64,000 nt of DNA from Pseudomonas sp. GGS8 (GCF_024168645.1 NZ_JALJWF010000001.1:3909501-3973500), one strand, 5' to 3'. Positions 1-10,404 are shown, counted from the first letter of the stretch. Notes: generated by a model not told the origin, from the sequence alone. Program-made: numbers and translations.

Positions 1-1142
1 CCGATAACCTGGGCGGTATTCTCGCGGTGGCCGACCACCTGTCGCAAAAAAGCTTGGCCAATGGCGACGCACCGCTGACCGTTCGCGCGGTGCTGGAGGC
101 CATGATCATGGCTCACGAAGTTCAAGGTGTGATTGCCCTGGAAAACTCGTTCAACCGCGTCGGTCTTGATCACGTGATTCTGGTGAAAGTCGCTTCAACC
201 GCCGTCACCGCCAAACTCATGGGCGCCAATCGCGAGCAACTGCTGTCGGCGTTGTCCCATGCCTTTGCCGACGGCCAGGCGCTGCGCACGTACCGGCATG
301 CGCCGAACGCCGGGTCGCGTAAATCCTGGGCGGCAGGGGATGCGACCAGTCGGGGCGTGCGTCTGGCCGACATCGCGATGCGCGGTGAAATGGGCATTCC
401 CGGCGTACTGACCGCCAAGCAATGGGGGTTCTACGATGTGCTGTTCAGCCACACCAACAACGATCTGGCGCTCAAGCCTGAAGGTAAACGCGCTTTCAGC
501 TTTTCCCGGCCGTTCGGCAGCTATGTGATGGAAAACGTGCTGTTCAAGATCAGCTTTCCCGCCGAGTTCCATGCGCAAACGGCCTGCGAGGCGGCCGTCA
601 CCTTGCACCCATTGGTCAGGAATCGCCTGCATGAAATCGACAAAATTGTCATCACTACCCACGAATCGGCGATCCGCATCATCTCCAAGGTCGGCCCGTT
701 GGCCAACGCGGCGGACCGCGATCACTGCCTTCAGTACATGACCGCCGTACCCTTGGCGTTTGGCAATCTGGTGGCCGAGCAATACGAAGATGACTTCCAT
801 GCTGTACATCCGATCATCGACGTGCTGCGCGACAAAATGGTCATCGTTGAAGATCAGCGCTTCACTCGCGAATACCTGGAGCCGGACAAGCGCTCCATTG
901 CCAATGCGCTGCAGGTGTTCTTCAAGGACGGCTCCAGCACCGAAAACGTGGTGGTGGAGTACCCGATTGGCCATCGCCGTCGCCGCGCTGATGGCATTCC
1001 GTTGCTGGAGGACAAGTTCAAGGCCAACCTGGTGACGCGCTTCACGGCGCAGCGAAGCAAGGAAATCCTTGCGCTGTGCAAGGACCAGATTGCGCTGGAA
1101 GCAACGCCGGTGAACCGGTTTGTGGATTTGTTTGTGATTTGA
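1..1142 (+). CDS. prpD: 2-methylcitrate dehydratase PrpD, 3' part (5' end outside window)
   Basis: Cytosolic enzyme of the 2-methylcitrate cycle (propionate catabolism) that dehydrates 2-methylcitrate. The reading frame is open from the first base of the window (residues [11 protein letters not shown]), so the gene starts upstream and about 380 of the usual 480-495 residues are visible. The internal GTG at 27 is not the real start. MmgE/PrpD family features include [17 protein letters not shown] and the C-terminal block [10 protein letters not shown]. The end is intact, with TGA at 1140-1142. A REP pair follows directly. The rest of a prp operon would lie upstream and cannot be seen. Confidence 0.93.
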   Translation, partial: DNLGGILAVADHLSQKSLANGDAPLTVRAVLEAMIMAHEVQGVIALENSFNRVGLDHVILVKVASTAVTAKLMGANREQLLSALSHAFADGQALRTYRHAPNAGSRKSWAAGDATSRGVRLADIAMRGEMGIPGVLTAKQWGFYDVLFSHTNNDLALKPEGKRAFSFSRPFGSYVMENVLFKISFPAEFHAQTACEAAVTLHPLVRNRLHEIDKIVITTHESAIRIISKVGPLANAADRDHCLQYMTAVPLAFGNLVAEQYEDDFHAVHPIIDVLRDKMVIVEDQRFTREYLEPDKRSIANALQVFFKDGSSTENVVVEYPIGHRRRRADGIPLLEDKFKANLVTRFTAQRSKEILALCKDQIALEATPVNRFVDLFVI

Positions 1143-1161
1143 GAGACCGCGTTATCGTTCA

Positions 1162-1254
1162 ATCGCGGGCAAGCCCGCTCCCACAGGTTCTCCATTGTTT
1201 GCAAAATTTGCATTCAACACAGAATCTTGTGGGAGCGGGCTTGCCCGCGATGGC
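1162..1254. repeat. REP pair, inverted
   Basis: Two inverted copies of the common Pseudomonas REP palindrome (core GGGAGCGGGCTTGCCCGCGA on one strand) are separated by about 45 bp, between the convergent prpD and ppsR ends. The arrangement is typical of a REPIN. Confidence 0.85.
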
Positions 1255-1275
1255 AGTGGAACAGGCGCCGAAAAT

Positions 1276-2094
1276 TTACTTGAACCGCCGCTCCACACCT
1301 TTTTCTACCAGAATCTTCGCCGAAATCTCTTCCACCGAGAAATGGGTGGAATTGATGTGGGGAATGTTCTCGCGTCGGAACAGGTTCTCCACCTCGCGCA
1401 CTTCGAATTCGCACTGCGCGTAGCTCGAATAACGGCTGTTGGGCTTGCGTTCGTTGCGGATCGCGGTGAGGCGGTCCGGGTCGATGGTCAGGCCGAACAG
1501 CTTGTGCTGATGGGCGCGCAGGGCGGTCGGCAGTTGCAGGCGCTCCATGTCGTCTTCGGTCAGCGGGTAATTGGCCGCGCGGATACCAAATTGCATGGCC
1601 ATGTACAAACACGTCGGGGTTTTACCACAGCGCGACACGCCTACTAGTATCAGATCGGCTTTGTCGTAATAGTGGGTGCGGGCGCCATCGTCATTGTCGA
1701 GTGCGAAGTTCACTGCCTCGATGCGCTCCATGTAATTGGAGTTGTGGCCGATGGAGTGGGATTTGCCGACGGTGTAGGAAGAATGCTCGCTCAGCTCCTG
1801 TTCGAGGGGCGCCAGGAAGGTCGAGAAAATGTCTATCATGAAACCATTCGACGTTGCGAGAATCTCACGAATGTCCTGATTGACGATGGTGTCGAAAATA
1901 ATCGGACGAAATCCATCGTTTTCGGCCGCTTTGTTGATTTGTTGTACCATGGCCCGCGCTTTATCAGCGTTGTCGATGTACGGTCGTATGATTTTGCTGA
2001 AGGTAATGTTTTCGAACTGCGCCAGCAGGCTTTGGCCGAGGGTTTCGGCGGTAATGCCGGTGCCATCGGAGATAAAGAAAGCAGATCGTTTCAT
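1276..2094 (-). CDS. ppsR: PEP synthase regulatory protein (bifunctional kinase/pyrophosphorylase)
   Basis: DUF299-family regulator (272 aa) that inactivates phosphoenolpyruvate synthase by ADP-dependent phosphorylation and reactivates it by Pi-dependent dephosphorylation. The N-terminus [20 protein letters not shown] is characteristic. The P-loop-like [15 protein letters not shown] lies in the middle of the chain, near residue 155. I start at the ATG ending at 2094 because the family begins [11 protein letters not shown]; the frame stays open 22 codons further upstream but carries no family signal. It is divergent from ppsA, its target, 174 bp away, which supports the assignment. Confidence 0.93.
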   Translation of the reverse strand: MKRSAFFISDGTGITAETLGQSLLAQFENITFSKIIRPYIDNADKARAMVQQINKAAENDGFRPIIFDTIVNQDIREILATSNGFMIDIFSTFLAPLEQELSEHSSYTVGKSHSIGHNSNYMERIEAVNFALDNDDGARTHYYDKADLILVGVSRCGKTPTCLYMAMQFGIRAANYPLTEDDMERLQLPTALRAHQHKLFGLTIDPDRLTAIRNERKPNSRYSSYAQCEFEVREVENLFRRENIPHINSTHFSVEEISAKILVEKGVERRFK

Positions 2095-2268
2095 TTGCAC
2101 CTTGGGCCTTAAGCTAGTGACGATTCTTGGATATAGTAGACGCGATTTGTCGGCCGCCAATGGCCCGCATTCTCACTTATTTTCCAGGTCCAGGCCATAC
2201 AGCCGGCAAATGCTCCCCCGAGTCGCCGGCTTCTGAGCTTTTCCAACACAGTTAGTGGAGAGATCACC

Positions 2269-4644
2269 TTGGTAGAGTACGTAGTTTCCCTCGATAAGCT
2301 CGGCGTCCATGATGTAGAGCATGTGGGGGGCAAGAACGCATCCCTGGGCGAGATGATCAGTAACCTTGCAGGTGCCGGTGTATCGGTGCCAGGTGGCTTT
2401 GCCACGACAGCTCAGGCTTATCGTGATTTTCTGGAACTGAGCGGCCTGAACGATCAGATCCACGCCGCCCTCGACGCCCTGGACGTCGATGATGTAAACG
2501 CCTTGGCCAAGACCGGCGCCCAGATCCGTCAATGGATCATGGAAGCCGAGTTCCCCGAGAAGCTCAACGCCGAGATCCGCACCGCGTTCGCCACGCTGTC
2601 GGCCGGCAACCCTGACATGGCCGTGGCCGTGCGCTCTTCCGCTACCGCCGAAGACCTGCCGGACGCTTCCTTCGCCGGTCAGCAGGAGACCTTCCTGAAC
2701 ATCCGTGGTGTCGAAAACGTCATTCGCGCCGCCAAAGAGGTGTTCGCTTCGCTGTTCAACGACCGCGCCATTTCCTACCGCGTTCACCAGGGCTTCGACC
2801 ACAAGCTGGTGGCCCTGTCGGCTGGCGTGCAGCGCATGGTCCGCTCCGAAACCGGCACTGCCGGCGTGATGTTCACCCTCGATACCGAATCGGGCTTCCG
2901 TGACGTGGTGTTCATCACCGGCGCCTACGGCCTGGGTGAAACCGTCGTACAAGGCGCGGTGAACCCGGATGAGTTCTACGTCCACAAAGGCACGCTGGAA
3001 GCTGGTCGCCCGGCCATCCTGCGTCGCAACCTGGGCAGCAAAGCCATCAAGATGATCTACGGCGACGAAGCCCGCGCCGGTAAATCGGTCAAGACCATCG
3101 ACGTGGACAAGGCCGATCGCGCGCGTTTCTGCCTGACCGACGCCGAAGTCAGCGAGCTGGCCAAGCAGGCGATGATCATCGAGAAGCACTACAAGTGCCC
3201 GATGGACATCGAATGGGCCAAAGACGGCGACGACGGCAAGCTGTACATCGTGCAGGCCCGTCCGGAAACCGTGAAGAGCCGCACCCAGGCCAACGTCATG
3301 GAACGTTACCTGTTGAAAGAAACCGGCACCGTGCTGGTGGAAGGTCGTGCCATCGGCCAGCGCATCGGCGCCGGCAAGGTGCGGATCATCAAGGACGTGT
3401 CCGAGATGGACAAAGTCCAGCCGGGCGACGTTCTGGTTTCCGACATGACCGACCCGGACTGGGAACCGGTCATGAAGCGCGCCAGCGCCATCGTCACCAA
3501 CCGTGGCGGTCGTACCTGTCACGCGGCGATCATTGCTCGCGAGCTGGGCATCCCGGCCGTGGTCGGTTGCGGCAACGCCACCCAGCTGTTGAAAGACGGC
3601 CAGGGCGTGACCGTTTCCTGCGCTGAAGGCGACACCGGCTACATCTTCGAAGGCGAACTGGGCTTCGACATCAAGAAAAACTCTGTTGATGCCATGCCGG
3701 ATCTGCCGTTCAAGATCATGATGAACGTCGGCAACCCGGACCGCGCCTTCGACTTCGCGCAACTGCCGAACGCCGGTGTGGGCCTGGCCCGTCTGGAATT
3801 CATCATCAACCGCATGATCGGCGTGCACCCCAAAGCGCTGTTGAACTACGACGGCCTGCCGCAGGAAATCAAAGACAGCGTCGACAAGCGCATTGCCGGT
3901 TACAACGACCCGGTCGGCTTCTATGTCGACAAGCTGGTCGAAGGCATCAGCACCCTGGCGGCAGCGTTCTGGCCGAAAAAGGTCATCGTGCGTCTGTCGG
4001 ACTTCAAGTCCAACGAATACGCGAACCTGATCGGCGGCAAACTCTACGAGCCGGAAGAAGAAAACCCGATGCTGGGCTTCCGTGGCGCTTCGCGTTACAT
4101 CAGCGAATCGTTCCGTGACTGCTTCGAACTCGAATGCCGCGCCCTCAAGCGCGTGCGTAACGAGATGGGCCTGACCAACGTTGAAATCATGGTGCCGTTC
4201 GTCCGTACTCTGGGTGAAGCGAGCCAGGTGGTCGATCTGTTGGCTGAAAACGGTCTGGCCCGTGGCGACAACGGTCTGCGCGTGATCATGATGTGCGAAC
4301 TGCCGTCCAACGCGATCCTGGCTGAAGAGTTCCTCGAGTTCTTCGACGGCTTCTCCATCGGCTCCAACGACCTGACCCAGCTTACCCTGGGCCTGGACCG
4401 TGACTCCGGGATCATCGCTCACCTGTTCGACGAGCGAAATCCTGCGGTCAAGAAACTGCTGGGCAACGCCATTGCCGCGTGCAACAAGGCGGGCAAGTAC
4501 ATCGGTATCTGCGGTCAGGGCCCTTCGGACCACCCGGACCTGGCCAAGTGGCTGATGGAGCAGGGCATCGAAAGCGTTTCGCTGAACCCCGATTCCGTAC
4601 TGGAAACCTGGTTCTTCCTGGCTGAAGGTCAGGCTTCGGCCTGA
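2269..4644 (+). CDS. ppsA: Phosphoenolpyruvate synthase
   Basis: Gluconeogenic enzyme (791 aa) that makes PEP from pyruvate, ATP and water. Domain order: N-terminal ATP-grasp/PPDK domain (about 1-340, with [20 protein letters not shown]), a mobile phosphohistidine domain with [18 protein letters not shown] (His about residue 418), and a C-terminal PEP/pyruvate TIM barrel ending [17 protein letters not shown]. The start is TTG at 2269, preceded by GGAGAG; the protein then reads [12 protein letters not shown], matching the family N-terminus, and no ATG fits. Divergent ppsR encodes its regulator. Two hairpins follow the gene. Confidence 0.97.
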   Translation: MVEYVVSLDKLGVHDVEHVGGKNASLGEMISNLAGAGVSVPGGFATTAQAYRDFLELSGLNDQIHAALDALDVDDVNALAKTGAQIRQWIMEAEFPEKLNAEIRTAFATLSAGNPDMAVAVRSSATAEDLPDASFAGQQETFLNIRGVENVIRAAKEVFASLFNDRAISYRVHQGFDHKLVALSAGVQRMVRSETGTAGVMFTLDTESGFRDVVFITGAYGLGETVVQGAVNPDEFYVHKGTLEAGRPAILRRNLGSKAIKMIYGDEARAGKSVKTIDVDKADRARFCLTDAEVSELAKQAMIIEKHYKCPMDIEWAKDGDDGKLYIVQARPETVKSRTQANVMERYLLKETGTVLVEGRAIGQRIGAGKVRIIKDVSEMDKVQPGDVLVSDMTDPDWEPVMKRASAIVTNRGGRTCHAAIIARELGIPAVVGCGNATQLLKDGQGVTVSCAEGDTGYIFEGELGFDIKKNSVDAMPDLPFKIMMNVGNPDRAFDFAQLPNAGVGLARLEFIINRMIGVHPKALLNYDGLPQEIKDSVDKRIAGYNDPVGFYVDKLVEGISTLAAAFWPKKVIVRLSDFKSNEYANLIGGKLYEPEEENPMLGFRGASRYISESFRDCFELECRALKRVRNEMGLTNVEIMVPFVRTLGEASQVVDLLAENGLARGDNGLRVIMMCELPSNAILAEEFLEFFDGFSIGSNDLTQLTLGLDRDSGIIAHLFDERNPAVKKLLGNAIAACNKAGKYIGICGQGPSDHPDLAKWLMEQGIESVSLNPDSVLETWFFLAEGQASA

Positions 4645-4692
4645 TTCGTGAATGAGGCCTCGGTCAAGTGGCCGAGGCTTTAAGATTCAAGT

Positions 4693-4725
4693 AGGGCGGG
4701 CTCCAACGGGATGCCGCCCTTTTTT
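4693..4725 (+). terminator. Intrinsic terminator of ppsA
   Basis: Stem AGGGCGG (4693-4699) pairs with CCGCCCT (4714-4720) and is followed by TTTTT. A weaker hairpin (GCCTCGG/CCGAGGC, 4657-4678) precedes it. Confidence 0.8.
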
Positions 4726-4737
4726 GTGCAAGAGCAT

Positions 4738-5727
4738 ATGCAAAGTAGCAGCAACCTATTTCCTGTCGCCCTGATCAGCGCCGAGCGGCGCGGCGATCTG
4801 AGCGAAGACGTCTATCGTTTGAAACCCGGCAACAGCCCCGACGGTACCGTCGAACTGGCTGTGACACGCTTGGGTCTGGCCGATGAGCCGGCGGTGCGTG
4901 GCGTGCCGGTGATTCTGTTGCACGGCAGCTTTTCCAATCGACGGTTTTGGTTCTCTCCCAAAGGTTTGGGCCTGGGTGCTTACCTGACGCGTCTGGGATT
5001 CGATGTGTGGATTCCGGAAATGCGCGGTCACGGCCTGTCTCAGCGCAACCAGAACTATCGCCAGAACAGCGTCGCCGACTATGCGCGTTACGATTTGCCG
5101 GCCATTGGCGCGTTCGTGCGCGAGCAAAGCGGCCAGATCCCGCACTGGATCGGCCATTCGCTGGGTGGCATTACCCTGGCTGCGGCATTGGGCGGTCAGT
5201 ACCTGGGCGAGCCCGCCGTGGCTTCCGCGGCGTTTTTCGGCACGCAGGTCAGCCGCACCTACTGGCCGTTGAAGTTTCCACCGGTGGAGTGGAGCGGGCG
5301 CTTTATTCTCAAGCGTTTTGCCCAACTGTCGGGTTCACGGCTCAAACGCGGCCCGGAGGACGAGCCGATTGGCCTGGCCCTGGAAAGCATGCGCTGGTAC
5401 GGGCTGTTCGGCCGTTTTGGTGATGCCGACAAAGACTGGTGGGCGGGGTTGGCCGAGGTGCAGTTGCCGGTGCTGGCCGTAAGCGCCGCGGGCGATCATC
5501 AGGACCCGACATGGGCCTGCCATAAGCTGTTCGATCAAGTCGGCTCCGAGCACAAGCAGTTCATCACCCTTGGCCGTGAGCAAGGCTTTGGCGATAATTT
5601 CGGTCACGTGGAAATGCTGGTCAGCAAGGCTGCGCAGACTGAAGTCTGGCCGTTGGTAGCGCGCTGGCTGGTGGATCAACAGACGCCTTTGCTGGGCGAA
5701 AAGCCGGATTTAGCCGCAGCGATTTGA
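4738..5727 (+). CDS. Alpha/beta-fold hydrolase
   Basis: Predicted esterase/lipase-like hydrolase (329 aa). The oxyanion-side motif is HGSFSNRRFW, the nucleophile elbow GHSLGG lies near residue 140, and the probable catalytic His is in DNFGHVEML near the C-terminus. The ATG at 4738 is chosen because the upstream in-frame start at 4711 lies inside the ppsA terminator. No signal peptide is seen, so it is probably cytosolic. The same gene follows ppsA in other pseudomonads. Substrate unknown. Confidence 0.85.
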   Translation: MQSSSNLFPVALISAERRGDLSEDVYRLKPGNSPDGTVELAVTRLGLADEPAVRGVPVILLHGSFSNRRFWFSPKGLGLGAYLTRLGFDVWIPEMRGHGLSQRNQNYRQNSVADYARYDLPAIGAFVREQSGQIPHWIGHSLGGITLAAALGGQYLGEPAVASAAFFGTQVSRTYWPLKFPPVEWSGRFILKRFAQLSGSRLKRGPEDEPIGLALESMRWYGLFGRFGDADKDWWAGLAEVQLPVLAVSAAGDHQDPTWACHKLFDQVGSEHKQFITLGREQGFGDNFGHVEMLVSKAAQTEVWPLVARWLVDQQTPLLGEKPDLAAAI

Positions 5728-5919
5728 GCCTGATGCCCTAAGGAGGGCATTCCGCTCTGATCGGCTAGCGGATAAGATGTGACGCGCTGAGTGGTTCTGG
5801 TCACTTTGAGTGACTGAATCGGTCGTGATGTTCGTGCGAGTGGAGTGATTTGCACCGCCCCAATCCTGGCCCGAGTATGCTGCTTACTCGATTGTCTTCC
5901 TTGTTACAGGAGTTTCTCG

Positions 5920-6411
5920 ATGAACCATTACCTTACGCCTGACTTGTGCGACGCCTACCCGGAGCTGGTGCAGGTGTTGGAACCGATGTTCAGCAATTTC
6001 GGTGGCCGTGATTCTTTCGGCGGCGAAATCGTGACCATCAAATGTTTCGAAGATAACTCGCTGGTCAAGGAACAAGTCGAGCTCAAGGGCAACGGCAAAG
6101 TGCTGGTGGTCGACGGTGGTGGCTCCCTGCGCCGCGCACTGATGGGCGACATGCTGGCCGAGAAAGCCGCGAACAACGGTTGGGAAGGGCTGGTGATCTA
6201 CGGTTGCATCCGCGACGTTGATGTCATCGCGCAAACCGATCTGGGGGTTCAGGCCCTGGCCAGTCATCCGATGAAAACCGACAGGCGCGGTGTGGGTGAA
6301 CTCAACATTGCCGTGACCTTTGCAGGTGTGACGTTCCATCCGGGCCACTACATCTATGCGGACAATAACGGCGTGATCGTTTCGCCAAGTCCGCTTGCAA
6401 TGCCTGAATAA
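5920..6411 (+). CDS. rraA: RraA-family protein (HMG aldolase / RNase E regulator fold)
   Basis: 163 aa. The RraA/menG fold is shown by [21 protein letters not shown] and [10 protein letters not shown]; the Arg-Asp pair is the aldolase signature. In pseudomonads the family is annotated as 4-hydroxy-4-methyl-2-oxoglutarate aldolase, and the Escherichia coli relative binds RNase E; the sequence alone does not decide between these roles. The start ATG at 5920 follows ACAGGAG. It is followed after 26 bp by cmaX on the same strand. Confidence 0.88.
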   Translation: MNHYLTPDLCDAYPELVQVLEPMFSNFGGRDSFGGEIVTIKCFEDNSLVKEQVELKGNGKVLVVDGGGSLRRALMGDMLAEKAANNGWEGLVIYGCIRDVDVIAQTDLGVQALASHPMKTDRRGVGELNIAVTFAGVTFHPGHYIYADNNGVIVSPSPLAMPE

Positions 6412-6437
6412 AGCACCGTATCAACAAAGGGGTGAGG

Positions 6438-7433
6438 ATGTTCGAGGAAGAAAACGCGCAGTGGGGGCTGGTGCATGCCCTGGTGCTGGACGGTAAAGGC
6501 GGTGCGCGTTCGATAGCCCGGACTGAACTCGATGACTTGCAGCTGCAGGCCCATGAAAGCCTGTGGTTGCACTGGGATCGCAGTCACCCGCAAACCCAGA
6601 CCTGGCTGCGCAAATTCAGTGGTCTGAGTGAATTTAGTTGCGACTTGTTGCTGGAAGAAAACACCCGACCGCGTCTTTTGCCGCTGCCGGACTCTGAACT
6701 GCTGTTGTTTCTGCGCGGGGTCAACCTCAATCCAGGTGCCGAACCGGAAGACATGGTCTCGGTGCGGATTTTCGGTTCGGCCCAGCGGGTGATTTCCCTG
6801 CGGCTGCGGCCGTTGCGCGCCACCGATGAGTTGCTGGTGCAACTGGCCGAAGGCAAAGGGCCGAGAACCGCTTCCGAACTGATCCTCTACATGGCGCAAT
6901 ACCTGACCAACAAGGTGCAGGATCTGGTCGCTTGCCTCTCCGAGGTGGTCGATGAAGAGGAAGAAAAGCTCGATGCCGACGAACGGTATACTCCCGAGCA
7001 TGGTGCTATTTTGCATATCCGCCGCAGGGCCGCCGGACTGAAACGTTTTCTGGCGCCGCAGCGGGATATTTTCGGTCAGCTGACGCGGATAAAACTGCCG
7101 TGGTTCTGCGAAGACGATGGCGATTACTGGAACGAATTGAACAACAGCCTGACCCGGTATCTCGAGGAGCTGGAATTGACCCGGGAGCGTGTGGGGCTGG
7201 TCCTGGACGCTGAAGACCGGCGTTTGAGCGAGCGCATGAACCGCACGATGTACCGCTTCGGGATCATTACCGGGATCTTTTTACCAATGAGCTTTCTGAC
7301 CGGTCTTTTGGGGATCAACGTCGGTGGTATTCCGTTCTCCGCCAACCCCTACGGCTTTCTGATTGCTTGCCTGTTGATGGTCTCGGTGGCATTGGGGCAG
7401 TGGTGGTTATTCCGACGTTTGCGTTGGGTCTGA
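6438..7433 (+). CDS. cmaX: CmaX, CorA/ZntB-family metal ion transporter
   Basis: Inner-membrane divalent-cation transporter (331 aa) of the CorA superfamily, closest in style to ZntB. It has a long acidic cytoplasmic domain with a helical stalk (DEEEEKLDADERYTPEH), then two C-terminal TM helices. The first ends in GLLGINVGGIPF, carrying the G-I-N signature of the pore loop; the C-terminus is basic. I use ATG 6438 after AAAGGGGTGAGG rather than the GTG two codons earlier. It sits at the head of the conserved cmaX-crfX-cmpX-sigX-oprF block. Confidence 0.88.
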   Translation: MFEEENAQWGLVHALVLDGKGGARSIARTELDDLQLQAHESLWLHWDRSHPQTQTWLRKFSGLSEFSCDLLLEENTRPRLLPLPDSELLLFLRGVNLNPGAEPEDMVSVRIFGSAQRVISLRLRPLRATDELLVQLAEGKGPRTASELILYMAQYLTNKVQDLVACLSEVVDEEEEKLDADERYTPEHGAILHIRRRAAGLKRFLAPQRDIFGQLTRIKLPWFCEDDGDYWNELNNSLTRYLEELELTRERVGLVLDAEDRRLSERMNRTMYRFGIITGIFLPMSFLTGLLGINVGGIPFSANPYGFLIACLLMVSVALGQWWLFRRLRWV

Positions 7434-7496
7434 CGATGAGCCATGTGACCCGACCAAATTTGACCGCGTCTTTGACAGATATCACGAGAGGTGCGT

Positions 7497-7745
7497 ATGC
7501 ACGATCCGTTTGAACAGTCTTTGCGTGACATGCTCAAAGCATCGCCGTCCAGCCGTGACGACGATGCCTGCCTGGGGCGTGTGCTTAAAACCGCCAACCG
7601 CCAGGTCGGTGCCGGCGATCTGTTCAGCCTGCTGGGCCGTTGGCTGCCCGCGCTGATGATTGCCCTGAATAACGGATCGGCCCATGTCGCGCCGGTTTCT
7701 CGTCTACGTAAACCTACCGCTCGCACTGCTGATAAGGCTGATTGA
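7497..7745 (+). CDS. crfX: CrfX, small conserved protein
   Basis: 82 aa beginning MHDPFEQSLRDMLKASPSSRDDD. No known catalytic motif; a hydrophobic patch (LLGRWLPALMIAL) lies mid-protein and a basic Arg/Lys tail follows. Identified by position between cmaX and cmpX, as in other Pseudomonas. The ATG at 7497 has GAGAGG upstream. Function not established; probably co-transcribed with cmpX, whose start lies 3 bp after the crfX stop. Confidence 0.78.
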   Translation: MHDPFEQSLRDMLKASPSSRDDDACLGRVLKTANRQVGAGDLFSLLGRWLPALMIALNNGSAHVAPVSRLRKPTARTADKAD

Positions 7746-7747
7746 AT

Positions 7748-8572
7748 ATGGAACTTGATCTCTGGACTCAGAGCCTCGTCACTGCAATGACTGCGTTGTG
7801 GACCAAAGTTGCAAACTTCATTCCGAACCTGTTTGGCGCACTGGTTGTGCTGCTGTTGGGTTTTGTCGTGGCCAAGCTGCTGGACACGCTGCTCTCTAAG
7901 TTGCTCGCCAAATTGGGCCTCGATCGCCTGATGGGCGGCACCGGGCTAACCAAATTGCTGTCCCGCGCCGGCCTTCAGGTGCCTATTTCGACGCTGATCG
8001 GCAAAATTGTCTACTGGTTCGTCCTGCTGATTTTTCTCGTTTCTGCCGCAGAATCCCTTGGCCTTGAGCGAGTTTCGGCTACGCTGGACATGTTGGCGCT
8101 GTATGTGCCGAAAGTATTCGGCGCGGCGCTGGTGCTGCTGGTAGGTGTCTTGCTGGCGCAACTGGCCAATGGGCTGGTGCGTGGCGCGGCAGAAGGCGTG
8201 GGGCTGGATTACGCCGCGGGCCTGGGGCGGATTGCTCAGGGCCTGGTGATCATCATCAGTATTTCGGTTGCGATCAGCCAGTTGGAGGTCAAGACAGACC
8301 TGCTTAACCACGTGATTGTGATCGTGTTGATTACCGTTGGTCTGGCGGTTGCGCTGGCCATGGGGTTGGGAAGCCGGGAAATTGCCGGTCAGATTCTTGC
8401 GGGAATCTATGTGCGTGAGTTGTATCAGGTTGGGCAACAAGTGCGTGTTGGCGAGGTCGAAGGTCAGATCGAAGAGATCGGCACGGTGAAAACTACGGTG
8501 CTGACCGACGAGGGTGAGCTAGTCTCTCTTTCGAATCGGATTCTCTTGGAGCAGCATGTGAGTAGCCGCTAA
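7748..8572 (+). CDS. cmpX: CmpX, small-conductance mechanosensitive channel-like membrane protein
   Basis: 274 aa integral membrane protein with four to five TM segments: NLFGALVVLLLGFVVAKLL, then a segment in the 80s, then VFGAALVLLVGVLLAQLAN, then repeated conserved TM-helix units (LGRIAQGLVIIISISVAI; VIVIVLITVGLAVALAMGLG). The soluble end (VGEVEGQIEEIGTVKTTVL) resembles the MscS beta domain. Family work in Pseudomonas links loss of cmpX to SigX activation and envelope stress. ATG at 7748 chosen over the TTG two codons upstream. Confidence 0.87.
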   Translation: MELDLWTQSLVTAMTALWTKVANFIPNLFGALVVLLLGFVVAKLLDTLLSKLLAKLGLDRLMGGTGLTKLLSRAGLQVPISTLIGKIVYWFVLLIFLVSAAESLGLERVSATLDMLALYVPKVFGAALVLLVGVLLAQLANGLVRGAAEGVGLDYAAGLGRIAQGLVIIISISVAISQLEVKTDLLNHVIVIVLITVGLAVALAMGLGSREIAGQILAGIYVRELYQVGQQVRVGEVEGQIEEIGTVKTTVLTDEGELVSLSNRILLEQHVSSR

Positions 8573-8596
8573 CCCGGCAAATCCTGCTAATGTATG

Positions 8597-8628
8597 CCGC
8601 CGCAAAATGCCCTGAGGGGCTGCGGCGG
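8597..8628. promoter_or_regulatory. Hairpin in the cmpX-sigX gap
   Basis: Perfect 8-bp stem CCGCCGCA/TGCGGCGG with a 16-nt loop lies 31 bp before the sigX start and has no following T tract. It could be part of the sigX leader. Role unknown. Confidence 0.4.
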
Positions 8629-8658
8629 ACATTGACCTGACTGTCGGCCCGACTTGTT

Positions 8659-9249
8659 TTGAATAAAGCTCAATCGCTCTCCACGCGCTACGACCCCCGC
8701 GAGCTCTCTGATGAGGAGTTGGTCGCGCGCTCGCATACCGAGCTGTTTCACGTAACGCGCGCCTATGAAGAACTGATGCGGCGTTACCAGCGAACATTAT
8801 TTAACGTTTGTGCACGATATCTGGGGAACGATCGTGATGCAGACGATGTCTGTCAGGAAGTGATGTTGAAGGTGCTGTACGGCCTGAAGAACTTCGAGGG
8901 GAAATCGAAGTTCAAGACGTGGCTCTACAGCATCACGTACAACGAGTGCATCACGCAGTATCGGAAGGAACGGCGTAAGCGTCGCTTGATGGACGCTTTG
9001 AGTCTGGACCCCCTCGAGGAAGCGTCTGAAGAAAAGGCGCCGAAACCCGAGGAGAAGGGCGGACTCGATCGCTGGCTAGTGTATGTGAACCCGATTGACC
9101 GTGAAATTCTGGTGCTACGATTTGTCGCAGAGCTGGAGTTTCAGGAGATCGCAGACATCATGCACATGGGTTTGAGTGCGACAAAAATGCGGTACAAACG
9201 CGCTCTTGACAAATTGCGTGAGAAATTTGCAGGCATTGCTGAAACTTAG
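8659..9249 (+). CDS. sigX: ECF RNA polymerase sigma factor SigX
   Basis: 196 aa extracytoplasmic-function sigma factor. Region 2 carries YLGNDRDADDVCQEVMLKVL and FKTWLYSITYNECI; region 4 carries LEFQEIADIMHMGLSATKMR. A charged linker (EEASEEKAPKPEEKGG) joins them. The start is TTG at 8659, giving MNKAQSLSTRYD, the known N-terminus in this genus; no ATG lies nearby. SigX controls oprF and fatty-acid/envelope genes. No anti-sigma gene is adjacent; cmpX upstream is thought to modulate it. Confidence 0.92.
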   Translation: MNKAQSLSTRYDPRELSDEELVARSHTELFHVTRAYEELMRRYQRTLFNVCARYLGNDRDADDVCQEVMLKVLYGLKNFEGKSKFKTWLYSITYNECITQYRKERRKRRLMDALSLDPLEEASEEKAPKPEEKGGLDRWLVYVNPIDREILVLRFVAELEFQEIADIMHMGLSATKMRYKRALDKLREKFAGIAET

Positions 9250-9356
9250 TTCGGCGCAAATATCTCTTACGTGTAGGCAAGTTCTGATAGACTTGCCGCC
9301 GAGTTGTCCCCCGGTTTGCGGGACTGCTTCACAATCACCAGATGGGGATTTAACGG
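9250..9356 (+). promoter_or_regulatory. oprF promoter/leader region with two hairpins
   Basis: Between sigX and oprF lie two inverted repeats: GGCAAGT/ACTTGCC (9276-9297, 8-nt loop) and GTCCC/GGGAC (9306-9324). Known biology places a SigX-dependent oprF promoter here; I could not assign -35/-10 boxes confidently. The hairpins may shape the oprF leader mRNA. Confidence 0.5.
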
Positions 9357-10388
9357 ATGAAACTGAAAAACACCTTGGGCTTTGCCATTGGTTCTCTTAT
9401 TGCCGCTACTTCGTTCGGCGCGCTGGCACAAGGCCAAGGCGCAGTTGAAATCGAAGGCTTCGCCAAGAAAGAACAGTACGACAGCGATCGTGACTTCAAA
9501 AACAACGGCAACCTGTTCGGCGCTTCCGTCGGCTACTTCATCACCGACGATGTTGAACTGCGTCTGGCCTACGACGAAGTGCACAACGTACGTGCAGATG
9601 ATGGTCGCAACGTAAAGGGCGCTGATACCGCTCTGGACGCTCTGTACCACTTCAACAACCCAGGCGACATGATCCGTCCATACGTTTCTGCCGGTTTCTC
9701 GGACCAGAGCATTGGCCAGAACGGTTCGGGTCGTAACCGCTCCACCTTCGCCAACATTGGCGGCGGTGCCAAGCTGTACTTCACCGATAACTTCTACGCC
9801 CGTGCTGGCGTTGAAGCTCAGTACAACATCGACCAGGGCGACACCGAGTGGGCTCCAAGCGTCGGTATCGGTGTGAACTTCGGTGGCGGCTCCAAGCCTG
9901 CTGCTGCTCCAGTTCCAGCACCAGCTGAAGTTTGCTCCGACAGCGACAACGATGGCGTTTGCGACAACGTTGACAAGTGCCCTGACACCCCAGCCAACGT
10001 AACTGTTGACGCTGATGGCTGCCCAGCAGTTGCTGAAGTTGTTCGTGTTGAGCTGGACGTGAAATTCGACTTCAACAAGTCGGTAGTCAAGCCTAACAGC
10101 TACGGCGACATCAAGAACCTGGCTGACTTCATGAAGCAGTACCCATCCACCAATACTGTTGTTGAAGGTCACACTGACTCCGTCGGTCCTGACGCTTACA
10201 ACCAGAAACTGTCCGAGCGTCGTGCAAACGCCGTTAAGCAAGTTCTGACCAACCAGTACGGTGTTTCGCCGTCCCGCGTTCAGTCTGTTGGCTACGGCGA
10301 ATCCCGCCCAGTTGCTGACAACGCCACTGAAGCTGGTCGCGCTGTAAACCGTCGCGTAGAAGCGAAGGTTGAAGCTCCAGCTAAGTAA
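9357..10388 (+). CDS. oprF: Major outer-membrane porin OprF (OmpA family)
   Basis: 343 aa. Signal peptide MKLKNTLGFAIGSLIAATSFGALA is followed by an 8-strand beta-barrel domain (about 25-170). A Pro/Ala hinge and Cys-rich loop follow (CSDSDNDGVCDNVDKCPDTP, four cysteines). The OmpA peptidoglycan-binding domain is at the C-terminus, with VEGHTDSVGPDAYNQKLSE and RAVNRRVEA. It anchors the outer membrane to peptidoglycan and acts as a general porin. The codon choice is typical of a very highly expressed gene. It is followed by a strong terminator. Confidence 0.97.
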   Translation: MKLKNTLGFAIGSLIAATSFGALAQGQGAVEIEGFAKKEQYDSDRDFKNNGNLFGASVGYFITDDVELRLAYDEVHNVRADDGRNVKGADTALDALYHFNNPGDMIRPYVSAGFSDQSIGQNGSGRNRSTFANIGGGAKLYFTDNFYARAGVEAQYNIDQGDTEWAPSVGIGVNFGGGSKPAAAPVPAPAEVCSDSDNDGVCDNVDKCPDTPANVTVDADGCPAVAEVVRVELDVKFDFNKSVVKPNSYGDIKNLADFMKQYPSTNTVVEGHTDSVGPDAYNQKLSERRANAVKQVLTNQYGVSPSRVQSVGYGESRPVADNATEAGRAVNRRVEAKVEAPAK

Positions 10389-10404
10389 TTAGCTCGCAGC
10401 TCAA

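Noticed and set aside
1162..1254. REP pair read as a prpD terminator
   Set aside because: No T tract; it matches the REP family found elsewhere in the window.
2173..4533. 786-codon open frame antisense to ppsA
   Set aside because: A GC-rich codon-bias shadow: Val/His/Asp/Gln-rich, no domain, and ppsA is certain on the other strand.
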